The position numbers were made by a program, and so were the translations under genes. Shown here piece by piece: positions 50,948 to 63,951 of a stretch of 64,000 nucleotides of DNA (the first letter of the stretch is position 1; every line of letters starts with the position of its first letter). The notes under the pieces were generated by a model, which ran no database searches, was not told the DNA's origin, and was given only the letters and a program-made list of their open reading frames with translations. This stretch comes from Polydactylus sextarius (taxonomy: Eukaryota; Chordata; Actinopteri; Polynemidae): assembly GCA_016801845.1 (NCBI GenBank), contig CM028927.1, forward strand, positions 8,394,501 to 8,458,500. Reading direction: 5' to 3'.

Positions 50948-51218
50948 CACACACACGTTTGTTTTCATGCCTCGTGGGGACATTTCATTGACTTTCCTGG
51001 AAACCCTAGAGATCCCATTTGTTGGTACCACTTGCCTAACCTTTATCTAAACCTGACCCTAACCTTAACCAAACCTTAAGTCATGTCTTCCATGAAGACA
51101 TGGTCCCTTGTGAGGACAAAAAGCTGGTCCCCACACGGGACCATGTCTTCACCGCAAAGTGAGTGTGTAAACAGGTTTAAGTCCCCACAATGTAGGAAAA
51201 ACCAGGTACGTCCACACA
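50948..51218. repeat. Teleost dispersed repeat with GTCCCCAC/GTGGGGAC blocks
   Basis: The unit is flanked by short CA-rich ends. It contains CCTCGTGGGGACATTTCATT, a CCTAACC/CCTTAACC-like stretch near 51040-51080, CTTGTGAGGACAAAAAGCTG, GGTCCCCACACGGGACC and AAGTCCCCACAATGTAGG. I recognise this arrangement from memory as a repeat scattered through many fish genomes, often next to CA microsatellites. It has no coding capacity. The CCTAACC stretch resembles telomere repeats but belongs to this unit. Confidence 0.6.
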
Positions 51219-52570
51219 CGTCACTGTTTATTATTTAGAGATTAATGGGGTGACCTGAGGACATCCCTCACCAAAACTCTGACAATACACCACAAGATGC
51301 TCCATGAATTTTAAATGCAAGATATTCAGAACAGGATGAATGAAAATGATATTTGCTGTGCTCATATTTCATAGCTCAGATTGTTGCGCTGGCAGAAGGA
51401 ATATCATGTACATCCTTTGTGAGTTGTTTACGTAATGAACGCATAACTGAATTGCCTGATGGATAATTACTCAACCTCATGTCACTTTCATGCAAACTCC
51501 TTCTGTAACTGTTTTTTATGACAACACTTGATCACACCATTCTGTACTGAGATGATTAATATTTCTGGAGAGTGTGAATGGAGGAGAGGAGGAACAATGG
51601 TACATTTATCCATCCATTCGGCCAATAATTCACTACTCTCCACAAAGTAAAAAATGCTTTACTTTCATCCTCTTTGAACATAGACATATATGCTTGAAGA
51701 AAAAAAAAAAAGGTAGAGTAGACTTTCATTTATCCCAGATCAACACCTTTCTTCAGAGTCATCTCACACTTGACTGATCTGAAAAGTCTAAGCCAAGGGC
51801 GAGGGACTATCTCAAAGTGCCTAGGACAAGTAACTCCACTATAGAGCAGAACATTTTATTATGAATCTCTGAGATGCTTCTCTCCCTTGTTCTTGACATG
51901 CTTGCCCTGCCAGTTACAGTGGCAGCTATTTGAATAATTGGTTTCAAAATCTAAAGTCACAGTCCGGTGAATTTCATGCATACCAACAAGTCGAGGAGCA
52001 ATTCCTCAACAGGGCATGTTCCATGCATGGAGGTAGTAAATGCATGTTTTATGAGCTTGGAAAACATGAAAACACTGCAGACTGCCAACTGGGAAATTTC
52101 CCCTTGGGATAAAAGAAGAGGGATGACTCGCATTGGCCTTTGTTGAGGTGCTCGCAACTGGAACTTCCTAAGTTAGTGAGACGCGCTGTGTTATACATCA
52201 ATGTGACAGAAAAATAAGAAATAAATATACCTATTCATTCTTAAGCCGACAAACAAATTAATTCATGTAATCGTATGCGGGACAAACACAAGAAAATTAA
52301 AAATTAGCTTTAGATTCCAACAGACTGCACACAAATTAGGCATCAGTATCACACACCCACTCTAGATGTGGGACTCTTAGTAATAGTGAGTATGTTAAAT
52401 AACTGCTCTGAATTGTAGCAAATATACCATCTATATACAGTACTAATAAACTCCAATGGCACAAGCAAGAATGAGGTATAATTACAATCTCCCAATTATC
52501 AGGCATTATTGAACGGCTTTGATTTTATATTTTCTAATATTAGCCTTAAGACACTTTTATGTGTTACACC

Positions 52571-52606
<36 letters not shown>

Positions 52607-52608
52607 AT
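52571..52608 (+). repeat. Compound (AT)n(GT)n microsatellite
   Basis: About seven AT units followed by about eleven GT units in the upstream region. Confidence 0.9.
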
Positions 52609-53247
52609 CAAAAGCAATTTACCTTGAAATGTTGAAGGAGACAGCCACACAGTTCCTCTTATCTCCATCCATTTATTCACCATCCATTGCTTGTCTACAA
52701 ATACAAGACAATGATTTTAAACAGTGCAAAGCATTACAAAAGATAAATGATCAGACAAACAACAAAATACAGACTTGTCACAGGCTCAAGATGCTGGGTT
52801 AAGTTATGGCATTGTACATCTATGCATGTTAATCTGGTTGGATATTCTAAACTGAGGTTGAAATTAATAACAGCTTTGCTCTAGACAAGTTCTCCAGTAA
52901 CATTGAGCCAGCATGCACATTAACAGGACCATGACACTGAAGCAGCTAGATGGTTGGCAATCTTTTTTTCTAAATATACATTTCCACCTGTGCATCCCCT
53001 AACGTGCTGTCAACATGTTTTCCAGCCCAGGTGAGATATCAGGTCAAAGCCAGACTAAAAATCCCTCACCACTCAGTCCTGAGATGGGGTCTCATCAGCC
53101 AGGATAATTAGTATCACCTGGGTGGATTTAACACAGATGTATAAATGTCACAATAAACCTTTGTCATTCTATTGCACTAAACCAGCACACAGACGTCGTT
53201 AATGTTGCTCCATACACCTGTGGTTTTTTTTTTCCTGTCATGACATT

Positions 53248-53326
53248 AAAAAAAAAAAAAAAATAAAAAAAGCCACTTAACCAAGTAATTTGGTTATAAT
53301 TAATTAAAAAAAAAAAAAAGGGGGGG
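53248..53326 (+). repeat. A-rich low-complexity stretch ending in poly-G
   Basis: Two long A runs (53248-53271 with one T, and 53306-53319) separated by AT-rich sequence, the second followed directly by seven G. Confidence 0.85.
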
Positions 53327-53899
53327 TCTTGAGCATTTTTTTTACTTGAATGTATATACCCACTGTGAGTTTACTGGGCCTTCTTATATCACAACATAGT
53401 GAACATTTTCCAATCATTACTTGACTTTTCAATTATTGTTCAAGGGTTTAAATAAGATGGACTGGAGACACACCTGTTTTTAAAGCAGTAATTAAAAATA
53501 CCATCCTCATATTTCAAATTGCACTAACATTATACAAATAATACAAATAACACTGGTACCTCAGTTACAGACAAAGCTGTCAGATATTAATTAATGTGAG
53601 TGAGTCATCAACTAGTTGTTGGCTAGCTAACCTCCGAGGCAGCTGTGTCCACCTCGACAACATTATGTTTATTTTGAATTTAATATAATTGCTTAAACCA
53701 TTTGGCTAAACGGAATCTCTGACGCTAAAGCTGTACTAACTTTTGTCTAACCTTGCTGATAAAATAATTTCCAGTTTGGTTCTCGTGCATAACTCCGTTT
53801 TTATAATCAAGCTGTTGGGAATAAATTGTAACCATATAATTTATTTGGTAACACCTACCTACATTCCATGGCTCTGAAAACAAAACAAAAATCTTCATG

Positions 53900-54110
53900 T
53901 CTGACTGGAACAAAAGTCAGTCTGAATAATAACGCAGGATGTTTCCACCTGTTGCAACCTCACGTTCTCGTTTCCTCGATGACCGGAAGTGACATTCCTC
54001 CCGCGCGAGGCTTGGCTGTAATATGAAGTAACACACAAATGGACGTAGCCAATGTGAAAGTGCCTTGAACTGCAATACTCCTGACGGCCTGTAGGAGCGG
54101 GTAGAGCGGT
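53900..54110 (-). promoter_or_regulatory. CpG-richer promoter-like patch with ETS site
   Basis: A short CpG-rich patch in AT-rich surroundings. It contains CCGGAAGTGAC (an ETS/GABP-type site), CCGCGCGAGG and several other CpGs. On the minus strand ACTTCCGG is followed by CpG-containing sequence, then ATG AAG ATT at about 53898, and AATGTAG|GTAGGTG, a donor-like sequence, further on. This resembles the start of a broadly expressed gene, but no downstream exon was found. Part of the flank (about 54050-54140) may be repeat-derived. Confidence 0.3.
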
Positions 54111-54239
54111 GGCTCCTCTACATTCCCATTCAAAAATCATTGTACATTTTAAACAGGAAGTCTTTTGCTACTTATGTATTATTTGCTGGGGCTTTGATCA
54201 GTTTTGGTTTTTAAAGAAATGATATTCAGTTCTATATTA

Positions 54240-54690
54240 GTTCTTGTTACAGCTTGTTACCGTAAGGTTGTGTGTTTGTTTTGTTCCTGTTCTCTCTCTC
54301 TCTTTCTCTTCTTCCAGGTGCTGCTCCTCCTCCATCAGCAGGTGCATCCGCTGATTAGAGTCCAGGAGGATAAAAGGAGCAGAGAGAGACAGTCGCTCTC
54401 TGAGAGCAGCCGTCCAGCGACCGAGTGACAACGTTGTGTGCTTAATATAGTTCAAGTAGTCTGCAAAGGTGCTGTACGATTATCGTGTTCGTTAGTCTTT
54501 GTGTTAGTACTCGGTCTAGTTGTTTTGTTTACCTTAGTTCGTCTTCAGTTTGAAGATTGTTTTATGTTAACAAGTAAAATTCTCTTTTGTTTTGCCGATA
54601 GACTGGTTCTCCTGTCTTCTTCTTCCAAGCCCGGTCTATTTCTATTTCTTTATCATATGTTGCACTTAAAACTAGTATAAAAAATACTAA
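54240..54690 (+). mobile_element. Possible LTR fragment or isolated TATA promoter
   Basis: A pyrimidine tract ending in CTTCTTCCAG is followed by GCTGATTAGAGTCCAGGAG, a TATA-like GATAAAAGG at 54369-54377, then a GA-rich and CpG-containing stretch (GCAGCCGTCCAGCGACCGAG) and a T-rich region ending in CCGGTCTATTTC. Fish LTR retrotransposons often have this TATA plus purine-rich start followed by a T-rich part. No matching TG...CA termini or target duplication were identified, so the assignment is tentative. Confidence 0.3.
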
Positions 54691-57600
54691 CTAGTAAACC
54701 TAGTTAATATTTATAATGAATGACATCATCACAGAAGGGTCAAATGTAAAAACACAAGAGTTACAAACAACTTAAAATGAACTGTTTCACTCAGAGCCAC
54801 TGTCAAGTTGTAACGGAATGGATAGAAAATACACACAGCATGTTTCACAGCGTATAATGGATGCCCTCCTCCGTGCACCCTAGAAAGATAATCTTGAATG
54901 GAAACACTACGTTTGTCCTGGTCAGAAGAGGTTATCGCAGCCTCTCCTATTCCATTCTGAAATTAAATCAAGAATATGAGAAGAGACTGTGTAAAGTGGG
55001 TCACTGCCTTCAAAAGAGCTTCAGTTGCAGCTGTGCTGTGGGAGGACACTATTTTGATTACTGTCAAGTCCTTGTAATAGCAAGAACTGTGTCTTACATA
55101 ATCACACTTACAACGAATCCAACGTTTCCAACGTCATCTAGAGCATAACTGATTTATAGCGAGGGTGATCATCACAGCAGTGATTCCACATGCTTACAGG
55201 ATGAATATAATAAGATTAAAAGTACATGTGTGTATGTAGAGCAAATATAAATAGACAGATATAGAGATATTCTCTTCAAAAATTGTGTACTGTCTTGTGG
55301 TGTATAACTGTTTTGTGAGAAAACATATTCTGGATTTATTAGTATTATCTCCATTCTGAAAAGGAACACATGGACTACATTTTTGTAAATGAACTAGATT
55401 TTTTGATCTATGGATATTAATATTCCTCGTACCGGAAAAACCTGCCATGTCTGAATAATATTTAGCCTACACTTGACCATATTGTCTATGATTACATGTG
55501 TAAAAATAGGACCATACCAAATAATATATCCTGAAAGACAACCGCTGTCTACTGTCATGTTATTGTTCTCTGAGGTTGATTGATCATTCTTGACATGCAG
55601 AGTTATTAGCATAATCTGAGACTTTGGAAATGTGGGATCTATAAACATAGTTTTGTGACCTGGACTCACACGCAGTTTTCAGACATGCTTTAAGGTGGAT
55701 AAACAAGACAAGCCAAGTCTATGAATTACAGCATAACCTCAGGTTTAAAGAGAGGCCAGCCCAAAGTCGTAAGTGACAAAACGTCAATGTGTCGTCTCTG
55801 TTTTGCGGTCAGATGTCAGATCATCAGGCTGATAATTAGGGCCCGGGGTGGCAAGAGAGCAGGGTAAATGAGCTAGTAGAAAAGCTGGAGTCACGCTATT
55901 GTGCATTAGCCCCAAACTATTAATAAAAACTGTCACTCTAATTAGGGGGTATGAGAAGATACATACAGACAAAAAGAAGCATAAGTATACTGACTTGCAC
56001 AGCATGCACACAGGCCTATGTACCCTCTCTCATTGCATGCATGGCCATTCTTCCTCAGAAAATCTAAACTTTCACCCCGAGTGATAATACAGACACTTTC
56101 AGGGGAGTGAAAGGGAGATAGCGAAAAGGGCAAAGAGAGCGAATAGTTCAAAGGGGGAATTGAGGGTAAATTAGATAGAGAGATGAAGAATAAGCTGCAC
56201 AAAAGAGGCACAGAAAAAGAATTTCAAGGCATTTTTTTGGGTCAAGTAAATGACAGACACTGATGCATGTGCATGAGCCGCCCTACAGCGCATGTGCTTA
56301 GAGATGGAAGGTGCAGGCCTTCCACCTCAACTCACCCCAGCAGCATTAATTATACACAACCTCTGTCCATTTACCAAGGCAGAGAGGTGCATGCTTAAAA
56401 GGCGTTGGATGATTTATATATGTGTGAGCTGATTGTTGTGGCTCCCCATGATAAAGATGGCTCCATGAGGTGAATGAAGAGCCCTCTGGGATATAGTTGC
56501 TATTTCTCTTCACTGGTAATTGTGCTAATGGACACAGGAGATGCCCAGACTCTGTGAGCTTCAATGTGTGTGTGTGTATCGATCAGTGATTGCTTGTGGA
56601 ATGCCAACGGCTTTGTCCTAATGGTTCGAGCGATGTGAACCGTGGAGGAGTGTGGTGTCAAGTTCATATGCACTTGTGCAGAAGGACTGTTCAGTCTCAG
56701 GAGTCTAGTATGTGTTTTCTCTAATCCAGGGCATTCCCTATTATATGAGGAGAGACAGCTTTTCCTCCCAGAGCCAGACCTCAGAGAGTTACACTCAAAT
56801 CTGGGTTATCATCAAAATACCAGACCTGTTGACTGTTGGTAGACAGTGAATGGGAAGAATGCAGACACATAGACACATACACAGTAAACTGTCTAATCAA
56901 TGTCCTGGTCATAGCATTGCACCGTACATTATGGAGGATGGAACATGATGTCACACAAACTATAAAATGAAAAATCCCCCATAAAGCCTCATTCACACAC
57001 TTATTTTAGCTAATCCTCGCCCAGTTGAACTACAACATTTACATTCACACAAAATCACAGTGGTATGCTCAGTTTTGTAATAGACTAACTGCTGTTGCTT
57101 GAGCTCAGTATTCACAACAATAAGAGAACATCCAGAAATATTTTACAGGGAAATAGCTTAACAAATGAAATCCATGAAAGATAAATGAGCAAGTCTGTGC
57201 TTCATTCATATTTGATAGCCGGGCTTAAGATGCATTACCCAGCCAACACAACAAGCCATAAGCTGACAGTCTTAGAAATAATGAGCTTGAAGGAGCATCT
57301 GTGATGGCAGAGGTGTGTGTGTTTGTATATGTGTGTGTGAATAGATTATGCTGGACAGTGGCTTAGAAATGCTGCTTTACAGTATGACAGGAGGGCAGCT
57401 GTTGCCTCTTCTGCCTCAGTTCAAGGACAACAAAGAGGTTGAACATCAAAGATAACTCACTCTATATATCTATACATACATATAAGTATGAGAATTTTGG
57501 GCCTCCACTTTGAGTCACAAACAAATTACTCACCTCTACATATTCTATATCAACCACCCATATCAACCATAAATGTAAACATTACCATTCCCATACAAAC

Positions 57601-60600
57601 ACGTACACACCTGTTGAGCAGGCAGTTTCCATCTTCTGTGTGTGCGACCTGAAGTGGCTGTTAGAGCCCCCTCACCCCCCACCCCCAGCTGCCTCTAGTC
57701 TGCCAGTCAGGCAAACATCAGATTGGCTGATGTGGCTGGATCGATAAGCAGGCAAGCAGACTCTCTTCATTAGGAGTCCCTGGGGCCAGGCCACCTGCCA
57801 CTCACTCACCAGCTCCTCTCTGGCAGGCGCTCCACAATGCCTCTGGCTGCCTCCACTCCATAGATTTTGTGTCTTCATGTCTTTTCTCCTATCTTTTGTG
57901 TGTGATTGCTTCGTGTAACAGTTATCGGTAAGAGAGGGAAAACTACATACTGTACCTGCCACGGCACTGACACCCATCCAGACTAATATTCCAGCAGCTG
58001 GTGGAGGATGTATATGAAGCTGTGTAGCATAGCAATTCCATTCAGATTCAGAAATCAGGAGGTATGAAGAAGACTTGAATGTGGAGAATTCATGTTGTGG
58101 TGGAGTGAAAGTTATTTGATGAACAATCCCAAACATAAAATCAGTTCAGTGTCCGTAAATTGGTTGTTTCTTTGAGATGAAGCAAAACACACACACACTC
58201 ACACACACAAAATAAAATTAAAAAGGAACAAAATGTATTCATATTCATATCGTATTTTTAAAAAAAAATCTAAATGCTTATGGCTAATCGTAATTTTGAG
58301 TAGTTAATGAAAGAGCTGCTGTGGAAAGCAGTTTGAAAGTAACCTAGCCAACAGCACTGGCACATTCAGCTTCCCCCCTTCAACATTGCACAAAGGTCTA
58401 ATAGCTGTGGCACTTGAGCTTGATGAAAGCAGGGCGATGAAAGCAGAGTTAGGCAGTAAGAGGAGTTGGCCCCGCTCGCTGCCACTCCTCCACATGTCTG
58501 CAGGCTCATTATCAGCAAGCAGGCTCAATGAGCGCAGTTCAACATGCACCATTTCTATACCACTACCTGCTGAGCATTGCTCACCTGTCACTCTGGTGTA
58601 ATATTACTCAAAGAACTGGGCCTTTATACAGAGCAGTGTGATGACTTGTATTTCAGCTTTTTCAAGGTGAAAAAACTGGGTTTTTTTATAGACATTTTTT
58701 GCATGTGGGAGATCTTTCCCTTTATGTTTTGAGTTTCTTTTCATTCATCATGTAAGTGTGGTTGTGCGAGGGTGCTCAGATTTAGTGTAAGTACAATTTG
58801 TGGTTCATTCTTTAATTAGTCATAACTATCAACAAGTTTGTGATATGTCACCTTATGTGACATTACAAACAAACAGTGCACTATAACCCAGTGGGGCGGG
58901 AAGCCTGAATCTTACCACTGAGCTTCACCCAGCAGGGGTAGGTGAGGTTCTCAACCACAAGCAATTAGCGCATCATCTGACAGTGTGAGTCGTCTGCTTC
59001 TTGTCTCTCTGCTGAGAGATTTCCGGAGCCCTGCGATGCTGAGCCTTATTGATCGGCACACTTGAAAGGTCAGCGACTTGGCTCACCGCCGGAACCCCCC
59101 TTATGCTCTGGCATTCACTGGGAGCTGTGCACCCACAATGATCGGCTGCATGACAAGGCTGGCACTGCGCACCAGGGTACTTAGTGTATGTGACAGAGGA
59201 ATAGGGCAACATAAACCCAACCTCTACACCATCTGCTCATACATTAGCTTAACTCTTGATACACATAATACAATATATCAGCTCAGTAACTTAGATGATT
59301 AATATGCATCAATCTAAGTTAAATATCCATTACCATGGTAGATGGTTGTTTATCTTACCAAGCACATCATGATCACCATCAGTAATGAATTATGAAGGGG
59401 CAGGGATAATTGTTTTTCTTGCTAGACTTACCGACTACTAACTCCAAGTGCTGCCACCCTCTTAAACAAACATTAGCCTGTTCTCAGATGCTTGAGTTTA
59501 AAGCCTGACTGCTTCCTGACACTTTTTTCCCCCACACCAGTCTCTTATCCACTACTTCTGCACCAACAGATAAGATTAATATGTTATAGTAATTAATTCC
59601 CTGGCAGGAAAAAAGCATTTTTATAGAAGCTTTTATTCAGAATAGGTTCAATAGTATGGTAATGGTACACATCTCAAGACCATACCACTTGTTTATGTGT
59701 GTTTATTTTACATGTCGAAGATCATCGCAATCAACTTATACAGCTGACACTGCCTTTGCAAAGTGATGAGGCGTTTAATTCACACATGACGACACCCACG
59801 CAGTGAGGGATGTGCTCATTTGACCTGCATTGCTACACCCGCCCCCCAATCGACAAAGCCCCTTAAGAGAAGACAGAATTTAATTTCATTTTACACCCTA
59901 TGACACACTGTGACTGTATCTTTTAACACTGCAAATCAGAAGCACGTCAAGGTGTAGGACTTATTTCATCTCTCGGGAGAGTGATGAGAAAACAGCATCA
60001 GGCAGTGAGATCTCACACAGCCATTTCTGAACAGCTAAAATTAAGACTCAAATGTGTCTAAAAACAACACCCGCACTGAATCTTCGCATAAAGGTGTATA
60101 AAAATAGTTCCTCTGGTACATCGGGAGAAGTGTACAGGAGTGGGTGCAATATATAAAGGCTTTTTTACGCAGGGAACTGAAGCTCATATGATCTGGTGAG
60201 AGGGATGGACAAAAAAAAAAATGTAAATGCAGACTGTACCTGTGAGATGTGAACTTGTGTAACACCCTATTTAATTCAGTCAAAGTAATGTGTAAACTAC
60301 CACTGATATTTTCTAAAACAGCTCCAGGCCATGATGTAAACGTGAATATAAAATATGTGCTGGACAGGATTAATAATACATTAAAAACCTGAGGTACTTC
60401 ACTGAACTGAAGCTGATCAATGTCTAAAAAATACAGTGTGTGAGGAAAAATAAATCAACCACATCTAATCTCAATATATACTGTATATTTCCCTGAGGGG
60501 GAAAAGGCAGTCCATTTAGCAAGCAATCAAATAAACAGACGAAAGTGAAATGAATGAAGTGGGGTGGAATGGTTAATCGCCTGTGGAAGTATTTTATCTT

Positions 60601-63331
60601 GTAGAAAAAACATCATAAAGGTATTCTGTCAATGTAGGATATGGTGAGGGAAGCTGTGAAAAATCACAGTCTGCTCCAGGGTGTGAATCAATGTGAGTGT
60701 GGCGTTCTTTGTAGTTGGATACATATTTTTTGCCAAAATATGTTCTGCTCTTAAACCGGTTTCATCATCGCAAGTAGACAAGAAAACACAAGTGTGAACC
60801 CTTGGTCAAATTTCTGCCAAATGTAGAAAATAAGACGTCATTGCACAAACGTTCGCCTCGGACGACTATTTATACCCCGATCCATGTCATCTGCATTAGA
60901 AATAACACATACTCATATTTCCAGGCTCTGTCATGTCCATTTGCCGTGGGAGAGAGAGAAAAGTGACAGACTCCAGTTTTGAATTGGACAAGTGTGATAT
61001 GTGCTGTGACTCCTTCTTCTCTCTCTCTCACCGTGGAAATGCTTCTCATAATTAATTCCATCGGCGGTGTCACCATAAATATCACATTAGATTTGCAGTC
61101 CGTGATGCTGATGTGTTGCAACAACGAAGATGGTATAAAGATATATAGTATAAGAAATGTGGCATAAGATCATAGAAATATAATCCTAGCCTTAAAAAAA
61201 TATTGGAAATCTCTCTTTAAAACTTCTATTTCATGTCTTTTGAGCAATTGTGATTACAAAAAGTGACTCATTATCAAGCCCATTGATGTCATTAACAAAG
61301 CTACGGTTCACTAATTTACAGCTACTCTGGCTGTGGAAGTAATTGAAAAGGGTGAGATGTTATCTGCAATCACTTTCATAATCAAAGTCAAAGATTGTCA
61401 TCTACTTGTGTTAATGATTCACACTTGTGTGTTAAAATGGCTCAGACTGACGATTGGATAAGAGTTTTGTTAAGAAATTATCAATTATTTCTATTGTTGT
61501 CATTTTCTGTTCATCTGCGAGGCCTTCCGCTGAGATCCAGCTCTAGTGAAAAACAAAACCCTCTGGTGAACTCGAGCAACCAAACAAGCAACAAGCTGTT
61601 GATGCTACATTGGTTGTTTTCAAAGATGTGGATTAACTGAGTCTAGGCCAAAGTAGACTTTCAGCTGAATAAGGCTTCAAGTTAAAGCATGTTTGAGAAA
61701 CTGGTCCCTGAAATTTCCTGAAGCTTGCTCACATGCTCAGTTCTCAAGTGTTACTGTGGTATTTGCTCCACCAACGCTCTACAGATACATATTTTTAGGA
61801 CAGAAAAGCCTTAAATTCACATCTTTCTGTCTTTGCTACAAAATCCATTAGATGCTGCCTGTGTTTTCACAGATGCATTTACAATTCTGAGCGTCTGTTC
61901 CGCTGAAAGCTGGCAAGGTTAATTGCTGTTTAAGTTTGCCTTTGCTTCCTGAAAAATAAAATGATTTCAATGTAAGTGATGAGCTCTGCCAAATGGAAAA
62001 TAGCACATATGATCCAGTAAATAAAACTGCAGTATTGCTCAGACGTAAGTGATGAACTGTAGAATAGTTGGTTATGGTTATTTAAACGAATTCTGCCGAC
62101 TGAGAGACTTCATGGAAGCCTTACTGCTTTCTACATCGCATGATCCACCTCATCAGATGCAAGGAGGTGGCAGCGCATAAGAAATGCAGTACTATCTCTG
62201 TATCTAGGCCTCACATGTTTACTGCACCGTCTGGAGTCCCTCCTGAAAGTGAAAGTGTGTCATCTAATGTATGCAGCCAACAGCCACCGCTCCTGAGCTG
62301 TTCTGGGTATTGGGGATTATATAAACTAAACCAACATGGAGTGTGGAAAGGGCGTCCTATCAGTGTGTGTGTGTGTTGCTCCTCCTATGGTTTCTCTCAC
62401 TCCCTGACAACTGAAGCCTGAACATCTCCAAAGACTTGCACCATGGGGAGTCTTGTTTTGCATTATCATTAAAGACACATATGGGGTGTGGGAGACTGCA
62501 GAGCTGCATGTGTGCCACAATGGATCAAAAACTGGGCCTGCGCCATATACAGAGTACAACAAAAACACAAGCTTCTCTGTGCACGGATTTGCCGAATTTC
62601 AGGATATTTTATGGTGCCATTTTGATTGCATATTTCAGAGGGATGCGCAGAGAAGATTAGTATAAGACAGCGTTAGAGACAGCAGCATCGCAGCATCGCA
62701 GCAGCACTTCTCATTTTCCTAGGGAGCAGCCAAGTGGTGTCTATGCAGCATTTGTCAGGATGTGAAGATTTCTGGGAAGTTTCCATCAGAGCATGTCATC
62801 CCGCACAAGACAGAAACAAGCTGGTCTCACGCGGCGTCTTCAGAGGGAAACAAATATTCCTTGCTATTTTTTCCCATCAGTGTGATGCATTTAAACTGAA
62901 ACTTGCACTTTCACAGAACCATTTTAACTCTCATTTTAACTGTGTGGCCTTTATGCCAAGATAACAAAACCAATGTATCATACACGGCAGATCACTCTTG
63001 TTGATATGACGACACCGGTATATCTTAGGAAACAAATAGCTGAGCATCACAGATGAGTAATTGAGACCGACTGCAGGGCAGAGCGTCAACACCAGGGGAA
63101 ACGGAACGATTTTGGATTGAGCACGACATTTCACCACCTCACTCAGCAGCTGGTGATCAAACCAATCAGATATGGTTGGAAAATCTCTCTTTTTCTTCTC
63201 TCATTACCCTCCAAGCATCTTGATTCACGTCTCCATCACAGTTAAATGTGGGTGATAGCCTGTTTTACTCCCCGTGGATGCAGATGACTCACAGTCACGG
63301 ATAAACAACGATGTACAGTGAGATCGAAAGG

Positions 63332-63348
63332 TTTTTTTTTTTTTTTTT
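63332..63348 (+). repeat. Poly-T run
   Basis: Seventeen consecutive T in the upstream region, followed after AGCAAAGCAC by another T-rich stretch. Confidence 0.85.
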
Positions 63349-63904
63349 AGCAAAGCACTTTTTTTCTTTCTTTTTCTGTCATAAGTGTTGCCAGCATTGT
63401 GACACACATTTTAAAAGGCTTTAAACTGAACAGTAAAAGAAATAACAAAAAAGATAATGAGAAAACGCAGGCAATAACACATTTACAACATAACTTACAT
63501 AACTTATTCGCAACACACAACAAATGAGTACACTGACATCAGATATGGTCCATTTATTGGATCCAACAAATACAAAAAAAAAAAACATTAAATACATCCT
63601 TCACTTCCCTAATAACAACATAAGGCCACTGGGGTTGCCAACAGTATTAATACAACAGACACAGTGTTGAATTCCAGCATTATTATTTGTGTATGTTTAA
63701 CACGTAATTAATTGAAATGTCTCCATTGGGAATTGTTTAGCATTATACACAGAAGATGTAGATGCTGATGTAAAACACCACTGCTTGGTCCATTAGGTCT
63801 GAGTGACAGTACAATCAGCCACTTTATCGGTTCAAGTGCTCCAACAGATCTCTGGAATATCACCACTGTTTACAACAAAGGTTGGTTGACATAATGCGAC
63901 CTGC

Positions 63905-63907
<3 letters not shown>

Positions 63908-63948
<41 letters not shown>
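63908..63948 (+). repeat. (AG)n microsatellite
   Basis: Forty-one bases of uninterrupted AG repeat near the right edge. Confidence 0.95.

Positions 63949-63951
<3 letters not shown>

Noticed and set aside
51040..51080. Telomere-like CCTAACC repeats, considered as an interstitial telomere
   Set aside because: Units are degenerate and few, and they sit inside a recognisable dispersed repeat.
57672..58136. 154-codon minus-strand frame
   Set aside because: No domain, no leader, poor start context and no supporting neighbours. The length is within what chance allows in this amount of sequence.
62453..62665. Plus-strand frame containing DTYGVWETAELHVCHNG, considered as a real exon
   Set aside because: It looks superficially protein-like, but third-position usage is not biased, no splice sites fit well and no family is recognised.
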